From Onchocerca volvulus (taxonomy: Eukaryota > Nematoda > Chromadorea > Rhabditida > Onchocercidae), in assembly GCA_000499405.2 (NCBI GenBank), contig HG738137.1, forward strand, positions 21,414,603 through 21,478,602: a DNA stretch of 64,000 nt. Reading direction: 5' to 3'. Every line of letters starts with the position of its first letter. Position 1 is the first letter of the stretch. Shown here in pieces: positions 12,988 through 24,337 of this stretch. A model generated the notes under the pieces. That model worked only from the letters and a program-made list of their open reading frames with translations. It searched no databases and was not told the DNA's origin. Position numbers and translations under genes: made by a program.

Positions 12988-13996
12988 ACGTACATCAACT
13001 GAAATAATCGGTGAAACGTACGTTCATTCATTCTTCTCTTAACTTTGTTTTTCACATGACCAATTTAGACAGTCAATCATACGCCAGAAGTATAAAGACA
13101 ATTTCTCGGACAGCAATATGTTCCCATGAAAACCTCGTCAGCAAAAGATACTAGATAAAATTTGAAGAGAAGAATGATGAAATTGGACTTATATACAAGA
13201 ATGTCACCAACACGAACACCGACACCAGATTGAGTGGAGGATTCTATCCGTTTGAATCTTCATTTGCATTTTTAGTTTATTCCCGCTTCTTTCATTACCA
13301 CTTTTAACAGCCCTATTGTACATTTCGCTCACATGATTACTAGGTTAAGAATATCTACCAGAAAATAAAAGTCTCCTTATCAGAAAAAAGTAGAAATGAA
13401 AGTGGTGTTGAAACATTAAAACATATAACGTAATTACTATCTGATTATGAATCCCGTGAAAAAATCTGCTATTGGTTTCATTGCCTTTCCTGTTCTTTCT
13501 GACCTAAGAATTCAGTAAGTTTTTGTTCAAAATTAAAGTTCAACTATATTTTGTAATATAATGACGTAAAAATGTCACTAATGTTTTGTAAGGATAAGAA
13601 TCAAAATGAAGATAATTTGAAGGAGAATGAAACAGATGTTTGCTGTCTCAATGAGTTAACGATAAATGAAATATCTATTACCGGATCAACTCCACAGCAA
13701 ACGACTACAGTGGAACAATCTGGATTTTAATACCATAATCTTTATTAATCAATGACGTAATTAGTAAAAGTACTATTGGTACAGTCTGCAAGTTATATTA
13801 TTTATATGCATATTTATCATAATCAATCCAAGCCATACTTCATAAACACATGAAACAAAAAGAACAATTCAAACACAGTACAACAAATACCATCTCTTTT
13901 TAAAACAAAACATTAATGATAAATTGCAAAAGGTGCTGTGAAATAAAGAAATATTCTTCAAATATGCAACATTAAAGTTGATTAGTTCTTTAAAGC
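12988..13996. other. Spacer between AGS3-type gene and XPO5
   Basis: About 1 kb between two minus-strand genes. On the minus strand it holds an AATAAA (plus-strand TTTATT, 13740-13745) about 250 nt past the AGS3 stop. An acceptor (GATTATTTCAG, 12999-13009) lies 12 nt before the XPO5 ATG, with a tiny upstream ATG frame (three codons then a stop) in between. A 51-codon plus-strand ORF at 13572-13727 is unsupported. The arrangement fits a separately polyadenylated upstream gene and a trans-spliced downstream gene. Confidence 0.5.
12999..13010 (-). promoter_or_regulatory. Candidate spliced-leader acceptor for XPO5
   Basis: On the minus strand CGATTATTTCAG ends 12 nt before the ATG at 12987. An acceptor this close to the start, with no plausible upstream coding exon, is what a trans-splice site looks like in nematodes. 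An ordinary 5' UTR intron is the alternative. Confidence 0.4.
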
Positions 13997-16900
13997 TCAA
14001 CTAAGTGAAGCACGCTGAGTTTCAATACGTCCTTTTTGCATTGACATAACGATCTGCGAGACATCTTCCACTGGCATAGTCCGCGGTAATTCACTTCGCT
14101 GCTCCTCCAATCGATCCCTCTGACAACGAATCACCATCTCATACAAGCTACCAGCATCTGCAGATCGTGACCGTCCCACATGTCGTGGTAGTGGTGGTGA
14201 TGTTGAGTATTCCAAACTAAAATTTTATTAACCAGTACAGTTTATCTGCATAATGAATTCAAACTCCTTCAAAAGTCTACTAATATCAATTTGATAACAG
14301 AGCATAAAATGTGCACAAAAGAGCCAAAACAGAAAAGTTAAACCCACCTCTCATTGTTATCTTTCATGTCATCGCTAATTGATAAAGGTATTGCTTCTGA
14401 CTGAATGTTCAGATGAGCCCGTTGCTCTTCCATTCGGCGACCTTGCAAACTCGCTATCAAATCAAGCATTCCTTCTGCACCATCTAAAATACATGGATGG
14501 CATACATATGAAACTAGTCAAGCACTGTATTTTTTAAAATTGACAAAAAATTCCAATCTTTTTTAAATGTGGTTTTCTTAAAGTACTTCTCACATATGCA
14601 TTCATTAAAAAAAGGAAAAAATTAATCCTTAAGCAAACCACTTTTATTTTCTATTAAACAAAAAGCGAAAGAAAATCGAAAAAAAAAAAAAAAAAAAGAG
14701 GAAAAAACTAAAAGGACGTGCTGCAAAATCAAAAAATAAACGGATCTCATCAAACAAAGCTGGAAATGCATGCTGGAAAAATTTGAAGCTGAACATAAAG
14801 TGAGAAAAAATGTAGAGCTAAACGAAATGACCAACTTTTTTGCCTCAAAGAGATGGAGTTCGACGAGACGGTTTGCTTACAACGAACTCGATTTCGAGGT
14901 GGTGCAATCGGAATCCGGAATTCCGGCAATTCATTCGTCTGCGACATATTAGGTTGCATAAATGCATCATCGTCGTCATTCCTGGCATTTCCTGATTCTG
15001 CATCTGAGGAAGTAGATTGCGAATGTGATGCAGTTACGCATGTCGCAGATGATTCATTACGCAATCGATCACTGCTACCAGCAGGTAGTCGTTGCTTCAT
15101 CGAAGATTGTGTAGTCCGGGGTGTCGAAGTTGTGAAGGGGAAAAATGATGTGGACATTAATAAGCTTTGCCGTCTTGCTGCTTTTCCAACACGTCCAAAA
15201 AATGTCGATAATCGATGTCCCCGTCCCAAATGCGTCTCGACTTCTAACAAAAATTACAAAATTCAAACAAATATATAAACTACTCTGCAAGCAGAACACA
15301 GCAAACTTGCGGGAAAGTGCATGAAAATGAAAATCTGTTTTAATATTTATTTACATTAAATTCTTATAAAGTCATCTCATCTATCCACAACCACAACAAC
15401 ATATGCACAGCAAAATGTACGGATGATTAGAAGCGGAAATAAAAAGATCAGAAGATTTAGAAGAGAAAAGAAAACCAATTACTATAAAAAATTATTTGAT
15501 TCATTTTATCAGCAAGATGATATTTCTTACCTTTATATCTATATACATTAAATTTTTCGTTTCTAAAGAAGTTTTGCATATAATATGCAACATAAATTTA
15601 TATATAACTTCAGCTTCAGCATAATTCTTTAGTTCAGCATAATCCTTTCAACTCTAATAAAGGACTATTCAATTAAATGATCGAAAAGAGTAAAATCTCA
15701 GTTTGGAATTGAACGAAATAATAAGTGATTCCAGTTTTTATAAATAAATTTCTTAATTATTCGAGATCATTACTTTTACCAGCTAACATTTAAAAACAGC
15801 TCAAATGAAAAGGTACTCAACCTGGATTGCAGGCGACTATATCCGATTGCCGAGTAATATTCTTTGAATGATTTGTTAAATCGCTCAATATAATTGGATC
15901 ACAACGCTGATCGTTAAGCCGTTTTGACTGCAATCGTGAGACCATTTCAAAGAAATCATCGTTGTAGCTGGTTAATCGGATAGACTGAAGCATCGTTACA
16001 TTTGAAGTAAAATATATTTTTCAACATGTAAATAGAACAAAATATTCTAAAGTTAAATTCAATAAAATCTCTTTTTTCCTAAACTTCTTCCTGTTTCATA
16101 GCAGGAAACAGAATGGCCTTTATAAACTAAATTATTCCTGCATTTGATTCTTTTAAAGGCCATGGTATATCGCTATATGCAACAGCCAAACCTCAAATGA
16201 TTCTAATTAAACTTTAGTTTACGGAAGAAGTTCCTTTAGTTATTTTTAATAAAGAGCGTTTGGTTTTTAAAATTACTGAAATTAAATGTGGCATTTATCC
16301 AATTTAATCAACTATTTACATAAATAACTCCTCTGTCATTTAATATCCTATGAAATATGCACCTAAATATTAATTCGTGAATAAATAATCCATTATCCAA
16401 TATATTCGAAGAAAAAAGTTTGGATTTTTACAATTCAAACATAAATCCAAACAATTAATACTCTAACTTTAAAAAGCGCATTTAACGTAATGTTATAGAA
16501 ATAGAAAGTGTATGCTGTTTTAGATAATAGAAATCAAATATGAAGAAAGAAATTCAAGATCGAATGATTCATAACTTTTTGATCAAAACAATTAGCAAAA
16601 CGCTTCATAAATGGTCATTTATAAAGACATAAAGGATACTTCTAGCACGAATAAAACAAGAGTACTTTTGTATTCCATACTGAATCACGATGATGCTTTG
16701 TCTCGTTAAAATATCAGAAGTAAAACTTGTGAAAATGACCTTGACATTTCCTTTTGAATGCAACAGAAAACGAAACATTATTTTAATGGAATTTAAAAAA
16801 TAGCATTAATATGTTGTCTAACAGCACTTTGACTCGCAACACACTTTAGTCAATTCTAGTTCTCACAATATTATTAAAATATACATAGGACCAGGTCTGC

Positions 16901-19900
16901 TTCCTGTAACTATTAACTTAATATCAAATCCGCAAACAGTAAAGAGTCGAAGAAAAAAAATCTTATTTTCTGAATTTTTATGTTATCTACCATAAAATAC
17001 CTGTTTATCAACAGCTGTAGTTGTTGATATATTATGTGGCTGATGTATGAGGCCGGGATCCAGGTTTGATTCTGATTCACAGAGTAATTTTTTAAAGGAT
17101 ATATCCAAATCAGATGCGCAGTGTGGTTTAGGATCAGCGGATGAATCCATTTCTATATTATTAATTTCCTTTACAGGCCATTTCTTTACTGATTTCAACA
17201 AATCTTCCAGTGAATTACGCGCAACTTCTTCACTGCTTTGATCGCCGATCTGCAATTTAATTGAAATTTTATCATATAATATCTACAATCTAAACAGATT
17301 ACTCGTGCTCATCATGAAAAGAAAGTTCAGCTTTCTTCTCATTCTATCCATATCTGCTTTCAATATGCATGACCAACCTTATTTACTTATATCTTACATA
17401 AAATGTTATTCCTAACTATGCAGTTTTCGGGAATAAACACGTAGAAATAAGCAAAAAAGAGTACTATTATTCTCACGTAGAAATAAGCAAAAAAGAGTAC
17501 TATTATTCTAACATCAAATAAAGAAGTTCTTGTACTAGAAAGGATACGAGTAAAAACTTGAAATGCGCTCTAAAATGTGGGCATAGTGATAATTCGGGAA
17601 GAAATATTAGTAATTTATATTATATATTACGCACTGTTAATCTATATAAAATATTTGCTTTATGATACATGAACATAAATCTCTGAATATTTATCTCTCT
17701 AAACATAAATTATATGAATTTCCCAATCGAAATATCGCATAATGAATTTTTGAATAGAATAAACTCGTTCATAAAAAAATTTCACAGAACTTTGATAATG
17801 CATCAAATCTTCAAAGGCGCTTAGCATCAGAGGACAGTAATATGCGCATCATTTTGAGTTTTTCTTAGTCTAATTAATGAGAGAAATTCATCAAAATGAT
17901 GCGTATATTACTGCCCTCTGATAATAAACAAATCAAATTATTTTTCCCATTATCAACTTCCAGGACTTACTTCAGAAAAACATAGAATATTAAGATGTTT
18001 TTCATGATATTCAAGCTATTTTTTTCACATAAATACATACAAGAACACATACAGACAAAATTACTGAGATAATTATATTCAACCACTCAATAATTATGAC
18101 TCGTTGAAGGGCTAAGTTAAGTTTATTTTTTATTTTTATTTTTTTTTTTTATCAATAAAAGCAATTTTACGGTTGCAAATGCGAAAATGCAATAAAAAGT
18201 CTTGTAAAGAGAACTAAATTCAAAAAGAAAAAATTTTTGTTTCGAAATTCAAAAAAAGCGATAGCTATGCTCTAAGGATTTGTGAATATTTCAGGAGAAG
18301 ACAAGCGAGCAGAGTCTAAATTCAATAAACCAGTTCGTAGTATCAACTGCTATACACTTTTCATCCGCGCATTATGCCTGATGAATAATATACAATCTAC
18401 TCACGAACAAAATATTTAAACTTAATATAATCTAGAAAAAATTCAATGAAGAGTAGAGAAAAGTTAAAATTCAAAGAAAAAATTAAAACGAAACTAAATG
18501 GAATGATGTTAGTCTGTAATTTCCAATTTTTCATTAATTCAATAAACTGGAAAAGTATTTTTTCATCTTAATGTTCTCATCACACGAGCGAATGCACATG
18601 ACAGTCTTCACAGCTTTGGATAATCTCAGAAAAAACTGCATTTCATTTTGATGGATTCATTACATTCGAAAATAACGTTTAAAGATCTGATAACAACTTC
18701 AAGACGATTAACGCCTTCATGAAAAGTTGGATAAAATTTAAAAACACATTTTCCTTTCACCATAATTTCATAATTTTTCCTTGAAATTTGAATTTCGCCT
18801 TATTCAAAACGCGAAATAATACGGATTCATGTTTTTCATGCTTACTTCTTAAAAACAAAAAGATGACTTTCCGAAACAATCAAGAAAGATAGAAAAAATT
18901 GCAAACAGTCTTCATTTGAAACAAGTCAACAAATAATGGAATAAATGAGAGAGAGATAAAAAACAAAGTGAAACTACTGACTATTATGAATAATTCAAAT
19001 TTGCGAAGGAAATTGTAAAGAATTATGAGAACATTCCGGACATTTTTCAACATTGAAATACTTCCCATAAATAATAGAACTTAACTGTACGTGAGGTTTA
19101 GATAACTAATAGCTTTAAATTATAAAAATTATTTACATGAAATCATAATTGACGGTTCTATAAAAACAAGAATGTAAATAATTTAAGGATTATTTTTTCT
19201 CGAAACTTATTAATAGATTGACTATTAATGACTTTTAGCAAATGTGAATATATTCAGCACATGAGAACTATTTCATCACTGCTGCATTATTTCTTTTTGG
19301 AAGCAAATTGTAAATGAGCAACTGAGAAATTGATAGTATACAGTCCATCGGATCAAAACAAGTCAAAGGAAAAAATTTATTCAGGGTTATTAACTCCCTC
19401 TGTTACTATTTGAAACATTGCCTAATCAAATATTCAAGGAAACAAATCATTTTCTATATTAAGAATTAAACACATCCAACTGCAATGATTTCTTGGAAAT
19501 ACCATCTATTTTGTCATCATTTGCACTTCCCTATGTTCTACATCGCCCTTTTTATTGTCAGTCGAAACAAAATAGATAGTTTTTTTTTTCTTTTTTTTAT
19601 TCTCTCCAACTTGTTTTCAAACTTTCAATAAATATGACGCGTCGCTTATTTGAATGAAGCGTAGATATTAAATATGCGGGCTATTTTTGATAAACAGAAC
19701 TGGCGCTATAGGATAAATCAAATGTTGAATTAAAGTATAAATTTTCCGCTCAAGCAACATAATTTTTTTTTCGGGGCTAGTTGATTGAAATAATTAAAAC
19801 ATATAAATATTCTTGGACAGAAAGAGAACTTCATTCACAGATGAATTTATTAAGTATACATGATCTCTACTCTTCCAACCAGTTCTTTTGTCTTAGTTTT

Positions 19901-22900
19901 ATTACAGAATAAACCATAGTTATTTAAATCTTGCTAAAATAATTATGACTGGATTGCTGAGTAGAACTGTTATTTTACAGCAAGGTTATAAATGCTGTAT
20001 CTTCAGCACATTTTTTCGAAATCATTCCTCGTAAATTTTCAATAAATTTATTCTTAACATGATTTTCAGAAATGAAATATTATTAAAAAAGATCATGCTT
20101 ATTTAAATTTTCTATTTGAAATAATCAATTTCCTAACAAAAAATATTAGGAAATAAGAAGAGCAAAAGTCAGTATTTTTAATAAATACAGAAAGAATAAA
20201 TTAGGCAGTATAAACTTTTGAAAAAAATCAATTATGACAAATACAAAGAGAAAACTTTGTAATTTGTTTCAAGCAAAATTCTAATATGGCATTTTAAGAC
20301 TACTCATTAAAAAAAAAAAAAAAAAAAAAAAATTCCTAGCAGGAAATTATTTCGCAGAAATCTTAAATAAACAAGATCTTTTTTCTTTTTTTAAAATAAT
20401 AATTGACTTCTAAAAACTATGATAAAAATATATTTATTGAAAATTTACGAGGAAAAATTTCGAGAAAATGTATTAAATATACAGCGCCGTTTATAATCTT
20501 ATAGAAGCGATTGTAAATTTAATGCATTAGATATTCGCCATATCTAAAAATGACAGTAAATAAAAAATCGAAATTAATTGTAAAATTTCAAATTTGATTA
20601 TAACTAAATAGTTACGGATTCGTATCAAGAAAACCAAATAAATCCTAAGAGTGCTGTCGCACTCTAACTGGCATGCAAAACTTTTTTATAACAACTAAGA
20701 AATTATGAAGGAGATGGCAAAAATTTCGACTGCATTGATAAATGATAGAAAATAAAGAACCTTAATCGATATATGTCCATGCAGTACACAGAAATAAATA
20801 GCTTTCTCTATCATTCTCTGTTTCCGAAAATCTATTACTAAAGCTGCACATGCACGCGATTCTGCAGCACGATCACCCAAATTCCTAGCGAGCTTCAAAT
20901 ATCGAGTATGATATTCTGTTGCTGAAATGCAGTTGCTGCTCGCCAATAATTCTGCATCAAGAGAAATTTGAAACTTAATTGCAAATAAATAGGAAAACCT
21001 TTTTATTCAAATTCTTACAAGACACTAACTGACTAACTTCAAATACGAAATAAAAATCTTTAATGATCTATATTTGTCCAAATATTCTTTCAAATTGAAT
21101 ATTTAAAAAACCTGTTCCATGATCACCACATATAGCAGCACCATTACCAACATTGAAACAGCACTGTGCTTCTATCACTTCATCATGCAATTCCGCTGCA
21201 ACTGACAAAGCCAAACTAAAAAATTTTTATTATTTACAGAATCGACAAAAAAATATCACCCAGATATCACCACCAATGCAAATTAAAATGCAATAAATAT
21301 CAAACGAATCTCTAAACGCTCTTATTCGAAGTTATAGCTTTGTGACATTTCTAAATTATAACCATTAGACAAAGATGATAACAACAGAAATGGTTGAACA
21401 ATAGAAATGTATACTGTTTTAAAAAAATTACCGGTAATATTCTAAAGCTTTTGCCGTTTCTGAGAGAAAAATATAAGCATTTCCAAGATTTGTGTAGGCA
21501 CGTCGCATTGCTGCACGATCACCATATCGTCGAGCAATGTCCAGTCGCTGAAAAACGTTTCGTTCAGCAAATTAGCCAAAATGCTTGGATTCCGTATATA
21601 ATTTTAAAAGAAAAAACTAATTAATTTACTTTTATATTATGAAACTGATATGTTTCATATTAATTTGTAGGATTTATTAAATGATGATTTCCTTCGATAA
21701 ATATATTATTTGGCTGCATTCTTGTTAACTGTTAGCTTATTAGATAAAACAGAGATTTCTGAATATGACTAAAAATTTTTGCATGAACACAACGGTTGCG
21801 AATACTATCTTTTTTTATGAATAATAAGCTCACTTTATTGTGATAATAAACAGCAGTTGCATAATCACCCAGCATATAGTAACTGTTACCAATATTGCCA
21901 TATGTTCTACCACATGCAACGACATCTTTCATATTCTCTAATATGTGAAGATTTTGCCTAAAATGAAGACTATTTGATAAACTTGCCTACAAAAAGTAGC
22001 ACTGAAATCTGTAGAAGCAAATTTTAATTTTTCTGATAAATCAAATGTAAAACATAAGCAGGATCTATATATCTACAATTTACCATATATTTAAAAGAAA
22101 CTATCAACACATCAGTAATAAAGGAAATGCACAGGAAAGTAGAAGAGTAAGTGACTGCCTACAGAAAGCAACAAACAGACTTCCACAGTATAGCCTCTCA
22201 TCATAACCCATATATTAATTTCAATCCAGTACTGATAAATGTTTACAAATAACAATTTATAGCAGCTTGCAGTTGCGAAGTTGCAGTCATATCGCTAGCT
22301 GTAAGAAGTCCAGACTTATCAAGAGGTTCTGATGCATGAATTATTGCCTTCGCACGACAATGATACACAGATGCTACATTATAAAGAGCTGCAGCTTCAC
22401 ATTCCTACAAAAAATCTTGATAAATGCAGTGTAATTAAAAATCCTCCAGGGTTTACATTGTCGTTTAAGTCATTAAACCACGTAAATATGAGTAATAAAA
22501 AAAAAAGCCACAGTATAGCTTATTTTGTCAAACTGAACAACAAATAGATAAGTACATCAAATATATCTACAAAAAATCAGAAAACCATATATATGAGTTG
22601 CGCGCAAGATATTATCCAATTTAGTTATAGTGTTTCATTGCACTAACTTGATTCATGAAAAAATCACAGAATCATCAGCTAATATTATTTCGTTATGACA
22701 ACAGAACAATTGATTCAACATCAAAACAAAAACCAGTGTTGACTAATTCAGCTATATATCATAATTTGTAGAATATCTGCAAGTTTATTGCAGTTACGTT
22801 CTCATTTACTTTCTTTAAAGTAAGAATGTAAGCTAGAATAAATTCGCCCTTCATAACAATATGTGTTTGAAATAATATCATACTTACTTTATCATTAAGT

Positions 22901-23703
22901 TCTTGTGCTAATCGTAAATGTGCAACCGCATGTTCATAAGCACTATTAAAATCACCCAGTGCCTTGTAGGTATTTGCTATATTTCCATGAGCTTTTGCAA
23001 GTCCAGAATGGTCATTGAGCAATCTAAAAATAAATGATAGCAAATTTCATGACTGAAGATTTTGATGTAACTTGAGAGAAATACTATCATAATATTACTT
23101 GGCAGTTTCCAAATCATGTCGATGATACTCTAGTGCTTTGTCGAAAATACGTAATACAAAATAAGCATTTCCTAGCTGAGAATAAATTGCAGATAATGCT
23201 TCCAAGCTGCGTCCTCCAAGGTTGATTTTTTTTTCCAATGCCATTTCCAAATATTTGATTCCTATAAAGTAAATTCTTCTTCATGTTTATTTGACTATGT
23301 TAATTTTTACTATGAAAAAAGCACAATTCATGAACATTTTTTAAAAACAAATATATGATTAAAAAGTCACATTATTATGCAATTTTGTTTCGAATTATTT
23401 GGGTGATAATTAAAGCATAAAAATAAAAACAACATTTCAATACTCAGAGATTATGGTGCTGTTAACTTATTACTTTAATTCATGAATTATTTCTAATACA
23501 ATACTAATTTGAAAACAAATTTTCAAAGGGAGACAAGAACATATCATAAGGACTGCTCACTGAAATGATAATATGATATTGAGAATTATAGTGAAAGTAT
23601 TCAATTTCAAACCTGCTTTCATGCTATTCTCGCGGCATAATCGCTCACCTTCTTGTGCAAGCGCCAAGGCGTCCATGCCTTCCACCGCTAGCGGCACGCT
23701 CAT
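13997..23703 (-). CDS. ags-3: TPR-GoLoco G-protein modulator (LGN/AGS3, GPSM family)
   Basis: Receptor-independent regulator that binds GDP-bound Galpha(i/o) through GoLoco motifs and adaptor proteins through TPRs; in animals it acts in spindle orientation and G-protein signalling. Thirteen exons with consistent phase: 23703-23613, 23261-23099, 23023-22888, 22404-22247, 21957-21834, 21547-21432, 21215-21112, 20951-20761, 17249-17001, 15984-15822, 15243-14881, 14483-14348 and 14216-13997. Total 737 aa (human LGN and AGS3 about 675-685). Residues 1-365 are tetratricopeptide repeats of the LGN type (LSAIYSQLGNAYF, AYTNLGNAYIF, IGNSYYMLGDY). Four GoLoco motifs follow at about 453-472 (FFEMVSRLQSKRLNDQR), 622-642 (LDLIASLQGRRMEEQR), 687-706 (LYEMVIRCQRDRLEEQR) and 716-734 (SQIVMSMQKGRIETQR). 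All keep the essential Gln-Arg. The intron 20760-17250 is about 3.5 kb and splits a conserved stretch in phase 0. The start fits the N-terminal EGERLC motif of LGN. Confidence 0.9.
17438..17509. repeat. Perfect 36-bp tandem duplication
   Basis: The unit beginning CACGTAGAAATAAGCAAAAA occurs twice without mismatch (17438-17473 and 17474-17509), inside the 3.5 kb intron of the AGS3-type gene. The lack of divergence suggests a recent duplication. Confidence 0.9.
17827..17921. other. Long intronic hairpin (pre-miRNA-like or short MITE)
   Basis: Arms 17827-17857 and 17891-17921 are 31-bp inverted complements: 29 Watson-Crick pairs, one G-U and one mismatch. They enclose a 33-nt loop. It lies in the 3.5 kb intron of the AGS3-type gene. 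Size (about 95 nt) and pairing resemble a microRNA precursor, but a small inverted-repeat transposon relic looks the same at this level. Either strand could fold. Confidence 0.55.
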
Positions 23704-24337
23704 TTCACACTTCCTATATGCCTTAAGGCTGCAGTTTTACTTACCTGGAAGAAAAGTTTATCACTCTGATCTTTTCAGACGAACAAAATGCACCCAACAT
23801 CGATGCAAACACAACTAGATGAGATGTCAGAAAAAGCAAAACGTTATGGAACGTAACTATATCATTAAATATCGTGACTATTAAAATAATACTCTCACAG
23901 TCTCACGTATCACGTCTCACACAAAATTACCACATGTACCGTACCCGTAAGTTTCTTCCGCGTTTCCACGTAATAATACGCGTTCTGAACAATGGCGCCA
24001 ATTGATCGGTTTGAGAGCGTGGATCGCAGTGCAACACTCAGGTGCATGCAACGCTTCGTGCAACTTTTCTTCAACTTCCCTTTCTGCTTACAGGAGGTAT
24101 GTCTCATACCAGAGGTCACGTATGAGGTCACTCTGAGTTTCGAGTTCCAAATAGTGTCAGTTGATAGACGCAGGAATTTTATTAACTTATGAGTTATCGT
24201 AACTGTTGTGTACTCTTCCACTAGTAGATGCGATTCGTATTATGTGTGGTGATGATACTTCAGTAAGATTAATATCTAAAAAATATTTCAAGTATTACTG
24301 AAACGTCGATAGTGGACTTTGAACGGTAAAGGATCAT
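23704..24337. promoter_or_regulatory. Divergent intergenic region between AGS3-type and USP genes
   Basis: About 630 bp separate the minus-strand AGS3-type start (23703) from the plus-strand USP start (24338), so both 5' ends and likely promoters sit here. No TATA box is obvious. The minus strand shows a strong acceptor directly followed by a donor motif at 23739-23747. Overlapping ORFs of 66-103 codons on both strands look non-coding. Confidence 0.5.
23739..23757 (-). promoter_or_regulatory. Acceptor-donor juxtaposition upstream of the AGS3-type start
   Basis: Read on the minus strand, ACTTTTCTTCCAG is followed at once by GTAAGT, about 40 nt before the ATG at 23703. It may be a trans-splice acceptor whose first exon bases happen to be GTAAGT, or a ratchet-like recursive splice point in a 5' UTR intron. 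Confidence 0.35.

Noticed and set aside
14853..15278. 141-codon plus-strand ORF
   Set aside because: It is antisense to an AGS3-type exon whose phase and neighbours are well supported.
23910..24221. 103-codon minus-strand ORF overlapping a plus ORF in the divergent promoter region
   Set aside because: No splice signals or recognisable motif, and it overlaps both 5' ends; treated as chance.
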